A DNA stretch of 14,041 bases from DASPJQ01 sp035299065 (GTDB taxonomy: Bacteria > Bacteroidota > Bacteroidia > Flavobacteriales_D > UBA2798). The first letter of the stretch is position 1, and each line of letters begins with the position of its first letter. Both the position numbers and the translations under genes were made by a program. The stretch lies in contig DATGXI010000143.1 in the NCBI GenBank assembly GCA_035299065.1, positions 1-14,041 of the forward strand. Reading direction: 5' to 3'. The notes under the pieces are model-generated. The model did not search any database and was not told the origin of the DNA. It was given only the letters and a program-made list of their open reading frames with translations. This document shows, piece by piece, positions 1 to 6,350 of the stretch.

Positions 1-529
1 AACCAAAGTTATATAATACCTTTAGGTGCTCAACTGTTGTGTTTGCCGGGTGTGCTTCAAAACTTAATTCAGCATTTTTTGTCAAAACAGCCGAGGCTAA
101 AATCCCTTCAAGTAATGCAGTTAGGTTTGCCGGACTAAAAAATGTTGGAGTTCCTCCGCCAAGATGAATTTGCCGTATTCGCGGTGTGGTTTCAAACAGA
201 TCGATATACATGGCCCATTCGGTAAGCAATGCCCTGATGTACGGGCTTTCAACCTTATGGTTAACGGTTATACGGGTATTGCAACCGCAATAGGTACACA
301 AACTTTCACAAAACGGCAGGTGAATGTAAATGCTTAATCCATCAGTCCTATTGTTCATCAGGAATGAATCTTTTACCAATTCTTTCCATTCTTCCTGTGT
401 AACACTTGCATTGTCCCAATAAGGTACTGTGGGATAGCTTGTGTAACGTGGCGCTGGTACATTGTATTTTTCTATGAGGCTGTTGAACCGCTTTTCGTTC
501 TTGTTTATATGTTCGCAAAAAAGGCTCAT
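1..529 (-). CDS. hemN: Oxygen-independent coproporphyrinogen III oxidase HemN (N-terminal 176 codons; 3' end outside window)
   Basis: HemN is a radical-SAM enzyme that decarboxylates coproporphyrinogen III to protoporphyrinogen IX without oxygen, in haem synthesis in the cytoplasm. The frame reads from ATG at 529 and stays open to the left edge. The radical-SAM cysteines are C74, C78 and C81, followed by C83, in the context YIHLPFCESLCTYCGCN, which is the HemN form of CxxxCxxC. GGGTP, the SAM-binding glycine stretch, is at 124-128, and APRYTSYPT near residue 26 is also typical of HemN. The ATG overlaps the stop of the upstream decarboxylase gene (ATGA, 529-526), so translation is probably coupled. 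There is no upstream promoter space, so it is presumably read from the cco promoter. Haem supply fits an oxidase operon, and an oxygen-independent enzyme fits low-oxygen expression. The missing part is the C-terminal portion of a protein usually about 450 residues long. Confidence 0.95.
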   Translation of the reverse strand, partial: MSLFCEHINKNEKRFNSLIEKYNVPAPRYTSYPTVPYWDNASVTQEEWKELVKDSFLMNNRTDGLSIYIHLPFCESLCTYCGCNTRITVNHKVESPYIRALLTEWAMYIDLFETTPRIRQIHLGGGTPTFFSPANLTALLEGILASAVLTKNAELSFEAHPANTTVEHLKVLYNFG

Positions 530-1752
530 TGTTTTTGTATGTCATTTATCAGTGCATCCATCATTCCCCTTGTAATGTGTGGCATCATTACTATTTTGCA
601 CCAATTTACATGAGCATCATAATTGTCAGCTACTAAAAAATATTTTTTTGCAATAGCCGGTGAAATGCACGAAGCGTTGATGGCGATTATGTTCATGAAA
701 GGATTCCTGTAAAACTCAATGCCCTGTTGAACAAGCCTGTCACATAATTCGGTTGTACGATCAACCAGTGCATTCATTCTTGTTTTCATCCCCTCTGAAC
801 CATAGGTGTGCAACACCATCCAAACCGCAATGGCGTTAGCGCCTGACCGGCTTCCGCACAAGGTATGGTCATTCCCCATGACATATTTTGCCTGGTGGGT
901 ACATACGTATTGCATGTATCCCTTGCGTACTAAAAAAATACCCGTGCCATATGGTGTTTGCAACATTTTATGTGCATCAATGGTTATGGAATCAACAGAT
1001 GGGTTTTTAAATGTGAACAGATTGTTTGTATTTGAGAACGGGTAAATAAAACCACCAAAGGCTGCGTCAATGTGCAATTTATATTCAACATTCTTCTGAT
1101 TTAATTTAGCTGTTATTTTTTCAATACAATCAACCGATCCAAACATGGTTGTTCCCATATTAAGGGTCACAATGAAATAACGTATGCCTTTTAGTGCAGC
1201 AATTTCCAATTGCCGTTCAAGGTGATCAATATCGATTTCACGGCTATTGGCGTGCACATTAACAGGGAAAATAGCAAGGTTCAGGAGGTTTGCAGCTTTG
1301 GCCACTGAGTAATGACTGTCTTTTGAAAACAAAATGCCAATTTCACTGGTTTGTGCATGTTTTTCACTCATGAAATAATTGCGATAAATCCACGCGGCCT
1401 GTATATTGGCTTCGGTTCCTCCTGATGTTACATAGCCGTCCTGGGCATCGGTTTCTCCTTTGAAAATTTGTTCAGCACATAATTTTATAAGTTGTTTTTC
1501 CATTTCCTGGGTCCCGGCAAAAAAATCTTCTGAACGACCAAGGGTGTGACAACCTATGTGATTTGGATTAGCTATAAGAGATGAAAGAAAGGGCGCATTG
1601 GAAAGAAAAGGCGCATCGGGGTAAAAAATTTCGCTGTCAAGGTATGAGGCAGGAACACCCAAAACAGCTTTTTCGCGGTAATTTACATTGCCCTGAAGGG
1701 CGGTTAATACTTGCTTACGTATTAAATCACTTGTTAGTTTAGGCCAGTACAT
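526..1752 (-). CDS. PLP-dependent group II amino acid decarboxylase, histidine/serine decarboxylase-like; substrate unknown
   Basis: This is a 408-residue fold-type I PLP enzyme of the group II decarboxylase family, predicted to release CO2 from an amino acid to give an amine. Visible motifs are TSGGTEAN (109-116, PLP phosphate contact), SKDSHYSV with H147 (ring-stacking histidine), HIDAAFGG with D229 (pyridine nitrogen), and IDAHKM with the Schiff-base lysine K262. The short length and the GILFSKDSHYSV and NMGTTMFGSVD stretches most resemble the bacterial histidine decarboxylase and serine decarboxylase branch rather than the longer glutamate or aromatic decarboxylases; this is by eye. MfnA-like tyrosine or aspartate decarboxylase is an alternative. 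It starts 10 bases after the pdxH stop and overlaps hemN by four bases. The neighbouring PdxH makes its cofactor. The role beside an oxidase is not known. APFLS occurs twice near residues 47-56. Confidence 0.85.
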   Translation of the reverse strand: MYWPKLTSDLIRKQVLTALQGNVNYREKAVLGVPASYLDSEIFYPDAPFLSNAPFLSSLIANPNHIGCHTLGRSEDFFAGTQEMEKQLIKLCAEQIFKGETDAQDGYVTSGGTEANIQAAWIYRNYFMSEKHAQTSEIGILFSKDSHYSVAKAANLLNLAIFPVNVHANSREIDIDHLERQLEIAALKGIRYFIVTLNMGTTMFGSVDCIEKITAKLNQKNVEYKLHIDAAFGGFIYPFSNTNNLFTFKNPSVDSITIDAHKMLQTPYGTGIFLVRKGYMQYVCTHQAKYVMGNDHTLCGSRSGANAIAVWMVLHTYGSEGMKTRMNALVDRTTELCDRLVQQGIEFYRNPFMNIIAINASCISPAIAKKYFLVADNYDAHVNWCKIVMMPHITRGMMDALINDIQKQ

Positions 1753-1762
1753 ACGTTATTTA

Positions 1763-2416
1763 TTAAGGCGCAAGCCTGTAAATTTTCCATGAATTTTCGT
1801 GTTCAAGTTCATACACAAGCCTGTCGTGTAAACGGCTGGTGCGGCCCTGCCAGAATTCAAAATAGGCAGGCTTTAATATATAACCACCCCAAAATTCGGG
1901 GCGCGGAATTTCATTTTCGCCAAATTTTTCGCGTACCTCTTTCATTTTTTCATCCAGTACACCTCGGTTTGCAATTATGGTGCTTTGATTGGATGCCCAT
2001 GCGCCTAAACGGCTGCTGCGCGCACGCATTCTGAAATAGGTATCAGAATCGGCATCATCTAGTTTTGAAATTATTCCCTCAATGCGTACCTGTTGTTCAA
2101 GCTCGGGCCAAAAAAAAGTAAGGCATCCGGCAGGATTTACTTCAAGGTCTTTTGCTTTTTTACTTTCGTAATTGGTAAAAAACACGAAACCTTTTTCACT
2201 AAAATCACGCAACAGCAATATTCTTGCTGAAGGTTTGTTGGCTGGTGATACTGTTGAAAGCATCATGGCATTTGGTTCCCTTGCCCGTATATTTACTGCC
2301 CGGGTAAACCATTCTTCAAACTGGTTTATCGGGTTGTTGTGTAGTTGGCTTTCATCCAGTGTTGATTTAGAAAAATCATGTCGTAGATTTACGATATATT
2401 GTTTCAGGTCTTTCAT
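1763..2416 (-). CDS. pdxH: Pyridoxamine/pyridoxine 5'-phosphate oxidase PdxH
   Basis: PdxH is an FMN enzyme that oxidises pyridoxine or pyridoxamine 5'-phosphate to PLP using O2, in the cytoplasm. With the ATG at 2416 the protein has 217 residues, close to E. coli PdxH. Motifs in order: ARILLLRDFSEKGFVFFTNYES (64-85, FMN binding), QQVRIEG (108-114), RARSSRLGAWASNQS (131-145), PRPEFWGGY (171-179) and WQGRTSRLHDR (189-199), with the R195-x-H197 pair that corresponds to the PLP-contacting RxH of E. coli. An in-frame TTG at 2428 would add four residues, but the ATG at 2416 overlaps the upstream stop as ATGA, the same junction type as decarboxylase-hemN, so I chose 2416. No clear Shine-Dalgarno is seen. 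It uses oxygen while HemN in the same operon is oxygen-independent. Confidence 0.95.
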   Translation of the reverse strand: MKDLKQYIVNLRHDFSKSTLDESQLHNNPINQFEEWFTRAVNIRAREPNAMMLSTVSPANKPSARILLLRDFSEKGFVFFTNYESKKAKDLEVNPAGCLTFFWPELEQQVRIEGIISKLDDADSDTYFRMRARSSRLGAWASNQSTIIANRGVLDEKMKEVREKFGENEIPRPEFWGGYILKPAYFEFWQGRTSRLHDRLVYELEHENSWKIYRLAP

Positions 2417-3120
2417 TTGTGACAACAATTTGTGTGAATGACTCCGTTATTTTGTTTGACTGATGGGCTCAGGTACGGTATATCAAGGTTCAAACCACGC
2501 AGAATTAAAGCAAAGGCCATAAGGGCAACAAAATAGGGGACGGCTTTGCTCATGCGCTTACGCATTACAGGAGTAATACGATTGGCCGCGTTTGTTACAA
2601 GTAACATGGCCGGAAAAGTTCCCAGGCCAAAAAACACCATAAATAACATTCCTTTAAAGGCTGTGCCGGTGGCCAACGATCCGACAATTCCCAAATAAAC
2701 CAAGCCGCAAGGAAGAAATCCATTTAAAAACCCAATTGTGAAAAGCGATTGCCACGAATGGTTTTTAAATTGTTTGCGTATTTGCTGCTTTAATTTTTCA
2801 AGAAATGGAACAATAAAGCCGGGCCTTATGCGGTTTTTTAGAACAGACGGAATAAAAATCAGCAACAGAATTAAACTACCCAATGTGATGGACAAACTAT
2901 TTTGCCATCCAGCCAGCACAACGCTGCTACCCAGTACGCCAAATAACAGGCCAATAAAACCATACGAAATAATTCGGCCCAGGTTATATGTTAGGCTGCC
3001 TGTGAACACGGTAAATGCCGAAGTGCGTTTTACGGGTAAAGCAAGCGCAATTGGGCCACACATTCCAACACAGTGAAAACTGCCTAAAAAACCCAGTGAT
3101 ATGGCTGCAAATAAAAACAT
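2413..3120 (-). CDS. SafE/TauE (DsbD-like) membrane protein of cbb3 clusters, putative metal or thiol transfer
   Basis: This 235-residue membrane protein has about six hydrophobic segments and belongs to the group annotated as sulfite exporter TauE/SafE or UreH/DsbD-like (COG2836 type). It begins directly with a membrane segment holding HCVGMCGP (H16, C17, C21), and the second half-repeat holds FLPCG (C138). Paired cysteines in opposite half-repeats are typical of the family and have led to proposals of copper transport or thiol redox work rather than sulfite export. The tail ends IHTNCCHK, a possible extra metal-binding group. It follows ccoH with a one-base overlap (TAATG at 3122-3118) and is followed by pdxH with an ATGA overlap. 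Its position among ccoG/ccoH suggests a role in copper delivery or cytochrome maturation; this is inference from context. Biochemical function is not settled for the family. Confidence 0.8.
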   Translation of the reverse strand: MFLFAAISLGFLGSFHCVGMCGPIALALPVKRTSAFTVFTGSLTYNLGRIISYGFIGLLFGVLGSSVVLAGWQNSLSITLGSLILLLIFIPSVLKNRIRPGFIVPFLEKLKQQIRKQFKNHSWQSLFTIGFLNGFLPCGLVYLGIVGSLATGTAFKGMLFMVFFGLGTFPAMLLVTNAANRITPVMRKRMSKAVPYFVALMAFALILRGLNLDIPYLSPSVKQNNGVIHTNCCHK

Positions 3121-3557
3121 TAATTTACAGTAATTACACCTTCGTTATAGTAGTCTGCGTTGCCTGCTCTCCAGTCAACCTGTATTTTATACACGCTGTT
3201 TTTGATTCCGTTTAGCAGCACTATGCGTTTCAAGGTAGTGTCGGTATTTACGTTAAAATTTTTGTCTGATTTAGCGTCAGACGGGCATATGAAATGTATA
3301 GTGCCGCCTATGCGTAGCCCTTTCAATTCTTTTGGGAATTTCAACGTAAGTTGCCTGTCATTTATGCTCCACTGCAATGAGCTGTTCAACTTACGCGTCC
3401 TGTTAATTTTGTCAATTTTGTCCTGGAATTTAAGTTCCTGTTCATAGTAGTCGGGCGTTTCAAGTTCTATTTTTTCACGCATGGTTAGACTCACCATTGT
3501 AATTATAAGGGTTATAAAACCCAGGTAAAGACATGCTATTTTAGTTCCCCATCCCAT
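3120..3557 (-). CDS. ccoH: CcoH/FixH-family cbb3 oxidase assembly protein
   Basis: CcoH is a small membrane-anchored protein needed for stable assembly of cbb3 oxidase, interacting with CcoN in proteobacteria. This copy has 145 residues: one N-terminal membrane helix (about 5-24), then a periplasmic beta-rich domain. The region around LETPDYYEQELKFQDKID (32-49) and the ending VDWRAGNADYYNEGVITV are typical of FixH proteins. The ATG at 3557 lies three bases after the ccoG stop, and the stop overlaps the next start by one base. Assignment rests on these family-like stretches, the topology and the position directly after ccoG, as in proteobacterial ccoGHIS order. Confidence 0.88.
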   Translation of the reverse strand: MGWGTKIACLYLGFITLIITMVSLTMREKIELETPDYYEQELKFQDKIDKINRTRKLNSSLQWSINDRQLTLKFPKELKGLRIGGTIHFICPSDAKSDKNFNVNTDTTLKRIVLLNGIKNSVYKIQVDWRAGNADYYNEGVITVN

Positions 3558-3560
3558 GTT

Positions 3561-4970
3561 TTATTTGTTTTTATGTTTTATTGGTCCTAAAAAAGTTGTT
3601 TTAACGGTTTCCAATTTAGTATTACCCGAGTATACGCCCACATATAGCGTTGTTTTGCGGTTTGTGATGGTTTCTTCAGGCAGGAAAATGAAAAATGAAC
3701 TTTCTCCTTTGGATTCTTTTTTTACAGTGATGTTTTTTCCAACCATTTGAATATGGCCTTTTCCTGACTCCAGCTTTAAGGTAATTGGAACAGTTTCCTG
3801 GGTTTTGTTTATGAGTTTAATGTTATACAGGTTGCTTATCATTTTATTTTCCTGCTTTTGAAACAACATGCCCGGTGTACGTAAAATGGTTGCATCTACG
3901 TCTTTTCTGGTAACGAGTAATACTGTTAATATGCCAATAAGCAATAGCAATACGCCCGTATAGGCAACTATGCGTGTTGTAATGCGTAATTTTTCTCCTT
4001 TGGCAATGCCGTTTTCAGAGGCATATCGAATAAGTCCTTTTTTTCGTCCGGTTTTCTCCATCATAAAATCGCACGCATCCATACAGGCCGTACAGCTGGT
4101 GCATTCCAATTGGGTGCCATTTCGTATATCAATAGCTACAGGACATACTTTAACGCATTGAAAACAATCAATGCAATCGCCCATTGGCTGGGTACTGCTC
4201 TTTTTGTATTTTTCACGGGGTTCGCCCCTTTTATAATCATAGGCTACAAGAATGGAGTTTTTATCAGTCATAACGCCTTGTAAACGGCCGTATGGGCAAA
4301 CAATCAGGCAAACCTGCTCACGAAACCAGGCATACACACCATAAAAGACACCTGTAAAGGCCAAAATAGCAATAAAGCCACCAATGTGCTGTGACAATGG
4401 CTCATTCATTATTCTATACAGTTCGTCAACGCCAATTATATATGCCAGGAAAGTATGGGCAATGATATAAGCAAGGATAAAAAAAACTGTGTGTTTTATG
4501 GTTTTCTTAACTACTTTTTTTGAATTCCAGGGTCCGTTATTTAAGGCGCGCTGGTGTGCAGCATCGCCCTCAATAAGGTATTCAATTTTACGAAACACCA
4601 TTTCCATGAAAACCGTTTGTGGACATACCCATCCGCAAAACACCCTGCCATAGACCACCGTAAAAACAACAATGAATAAAATAAAGGTAAGCATGCCAAT
4701 ACCGAAAATGAAAAAATCCTGGGGCCAGAAGGTTACACCAAAAAAAATAAACTTTCGTTCCAGTACATTAAACAAGAAAATAGGGTTGCCGTGTATTTTA
4801 ATGAAAGGTAGGGTGAAGAAAAGTGAAAGAAAAACAAGGCTTACGAAGGTGCGGGCACGATAAAATTTTCCTTTTGGTTTTTGTGCGTAAATCCAGTTAC
4901 GCTTTCCCTGTTTGTTAATTGTGCCTACTTCATCCCTGAACGTTTCATCATGTGCCATCGTATCACTCAT
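3561..4970 (-). CDS. ccoG: Cytochrome c oxidase accessory protein CcoG (FixG/RdxA), membrane iron-sulfur Cu(II) reductase
   Basis: CcoG is a polyferredoxin-like membrane protein; in Rhodobacter it reduces Cu(II) to Cu(I) for cbb3 assembly. The 469-residue protein has membrane helices near 41-57, 86-105, 160-180, 196-214 and 332-352. Two membrane cysteine pairs are in RVFCGWVCPQTVF (C112, C116) and REQVCLIVCPYGR (C221, C225). Two ferredoxin clusters follow: C266-C269-C272-C276 and C290-C293-C296-C300. The last 90 residues form the Ig-like FixG C-terminal domain outside the membrane. The ATG at 4970 is preceded by GGGAAGA about seven bases upstream, one of the few Shine-Dalgarno-like sequences here; a second ATG four codons later is possible. 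It lies 24 bases after ccoP, the widest gap in the operon, with no terminator seen. Confidence 0.97.
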   Translation of the reverse strand: MSDTMAHDETFRDEVGTINKQGKRNWIYAQKPKGKFYRARTFVSLVFLSLFFTLPFIKIHGNPIFLFNVLERKFIFFGVTFWPQDFFIFGIGMLTFILFIVVFTVVYGRVFCGWVCPQTVFMEMVFRKIEYLIEGDAAHQRALNNGPWNSKKVVKKTIKHTVFFILAYIIAHTFLAYIIGVDELYRIMNEPLSQHIGGFIAILAFTGVFYGVYAWFREQVCLIVCPYGRLQGVMTDKNSILVAYDYKRGEPREKYKKSSTQPMGDCIDCFQCVKVCPVAIDIRNGTQLECTSCTACMDACDFMMEKTGRKKGLIRYASENGIAKGEKLRITTRIVAYTGVLLLLIGILTVLLVTRKDVDATILRTPGMLFQKQENKMISNLYNIKLINKTQETVPITLKLESGKGHIQMVGKNITVKKESKGESSFFIFLPEETITNRKTTLYVGVYSGNTKLETVKTTFLGPIKHKNK

Positions 4971-4994
4971 ATCGTCTTCCCGTGGTTAAATTCC

Positions 4995-6143
4995 TTATTT
5001 TGTTTTTAGCGTATCTTTTGCCGGCTCAATTTCCTTATAGAGGTCTCCTTGTTTTGCTTTACCGTTTGGAGGATTGGTGCCGCATATGGATTTAATATAA
5101 CTTGAAACCATGTGGATTTGCCTTGCACCAAGATCCTGCTGCCACGATTTCATGCCTTTTTCAGGATAACCATATTTTATAGTTGCAAATATATCTTTCA
5201 CATCTCCTCCGTGCAGCCAGTAATCATCTGTAAGGTTTGGGCCAACGCCACCTTCTCCCAATTTACCATGACAGGTTGCGCAATTGCCCGAGTAAATGTT
5301 TTTTCCTTCTGATAGTGATGCTTCATCTGTCAATGTTGTTGCATTGTTTTCATCCACCAGGTTGGCCGCTTTTTTGCGGTATTCTTCCAGTTCAGCTTTT
5401 GCCACTTTCATTTCTGTATTGTATTCCTCAGCCTGCAGTTTTCCAGTTTTGGTTACATGGTAATAAACCAGGTAAATGCCTGACCATATTATTGTAACGT
5501 AAAATCCATATTTCCACCAGGGTGGCAGGTTGTTATCAAGCTCGCGTATGCCATCGTATTCATGATCCAACATGATGTCTGCTTCCTCTTCAATAGCAAC
5601 AGAAGCGTTAAGTTTTTCAATTAAGCTGGGTTGTTTAACCTTGACTTTTTGGGCCGCAAGTGCTTTTTTATATTCTTTTGCATCCAACAACTGCATAAGC
5701 AGGTTGCGCAACATGTTCAATACAAACAGTTCGAAAGCAATAATAGCAATCATTGCAAAAAATGGCATTGCATCCAAGCCACCAAAAAATGATTTTGTTA
5801 CAGGCGTTGCAACCGAATCGGTTTGTGAAAATGCCTGGGTTGAAAACGCAGTGGTGCCAATAAGCAGCAATAGTGTTTTGATGGTAGTAGCCGATTTGCC
5901 TTTACTCTCCTTTTCAGTTTTCCATTTGGTGGCCGCAGCAACAGCCGACATCATTACCAAAATGGCGGCCAACAGGAATAATGCAATACCTACCAACAAC
6001 GCAAATGTTGGACTATAGTAACCCTGTGCAGGTGCTGTTTTTCCGGTTGCTGCCAATGACATAACAGGGCTAAGCAATGCAAATGAAATGCATACTATAT
6101 GCTTTGAAGTGGTTTGGTGAAATCTTGTTTTTTTGGTTTCCAT
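4995..6143 (-). CDS. ccoP: cbb3 oxidase subunit CcoP, mono-haem form with extended N-terminus
   Basis: CcoP carries electrons to the cbb3 catalytic core through haem c. This 382-residue protein has the family N-terminal motif before its main helix, ELDNNLPPWWKYGF (201-214), a membrane helix (212-229), a charged, probably coiled linker (235-265), and one cytochrome c domain with CATCH (C288, C291, H292) and the probable axial Met M331 in GYPEKGMKSW. Proteobacterial CcoP has two CxxCH motifs; only one is present here, as in other Bacteroidota. The N-terminal 150 residues are unusual: a signal-like segment (16-32), a strong helix (45-71), a second signal-like segment (89-105, ending STQAFSQ) and another helix (125-152). 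The reading frame is continuous, so this is not a frameshift artefact. Nine bases separate it from ccoQ. Confidence 0.93.
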   Translation of the reverse strand: METKKTRFHQTTSKHIVCISFALLSPVMSLAATGKTAPAQGYYSPTFALLVGIALFLLAAILVMMSAVAAATKWKTEKESKGKSATTIKTLLLLIGTTAFSTQAFSQTDSVATPVTKSFFGGLDAMPFFAMIAIIAFELFVLNMLRNLLMQLLDAKEYKKALAAQKVKVKQPSLIEKLNASVAIEEEADIMLDHEYDGIRELDNNLPPWWKYGFYVTIIWSGIYLVYYHVTKTGKLQAEEYNTEMKVAKAELEEYRKKAANLVDENNATTLTDEASLSEGKNIYSGNCATCHGKLGEGGVGPNLTDDYWLHGGDVKDIFATIKYGYPEKGMKSWQQDLGARQIHMVSSYIKSICGTNPPNGKAKQGDLYKEIEPAKDTLKTK

Positions 6144-6152
6144 GCTTTACAA

Positions 6153-6344
6153 TTACAGGTGTTGATTTTGTTTGCTGTCTCCATTTCCATGAAGAGGAAT
6201 ATCTTTCATGGCGCTAATGTGTTTTTTGTCGGCCCTGACAACATACCACGTTAAGGCAATAAAAAAGCCGAAGAAAACCAGTAACGAGATTAAGGGGTAT
6301 ATTGAAATACCTGTAATGGATTCGAGGTAGTTTATAAATTTCAT
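6153..6344 (-). CDS. ccoQ: Small cbb3 oxidase subunit CcoQ-like
   Basis: This 63-residue protein has one membrane helix (about 14-35), then a short basic, cytoplasmic-looking tail (VRADKKHISAMKDIPL). That is the topology of CcoQ/FixQ, which stabilises the cbb3 complex. Sequence similarity in so short a protein is weak, so the name rests on size, the W-Y-V-x-R-A-D-K end of the helix and its position between ccoNO and ccoP. It starts 6 bases after the ccoNO stop and ends 9 bases before ccoP. Confidence 0.8.
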   Translation of the reverse strand: MKFINYLESITGISIYPLISLLVFFGFFIALTWYVVRADKKHISAMKDIPLHGNGDSKQNQHL

Positions 6345-6350
6345 GGTGAA

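Noticed and set aside
348..545. A small minus-strand reading frame of 65 codons
   Set aside because: It lies inside hemN in another frame; the hemN frame has clear radical-SAM motifs and this one resembles nothing.
2417..2428. A longer PdxH starting at a TTG at 2428
   Set aside because: The ATG at 2416 gives the usual family length and an ATGA overlap with the preceding gene, the same junction as at hemN.
5572..6018. A plus-strand open frame of 148 codons opposite ccoP
   Set aside because: It is antisense to a well-supported gene, has no recognisable domain or promoter, and is explained as the shadow of ccoP codon usage.
4995..6143. CcoP with a single CxxCH taken as a broken or truncated gene
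   Set aside because: The frame is intact, the remaining cytochrome domain is complete with an axial Met, and mono-haem CcoP fits Bacteroidota.
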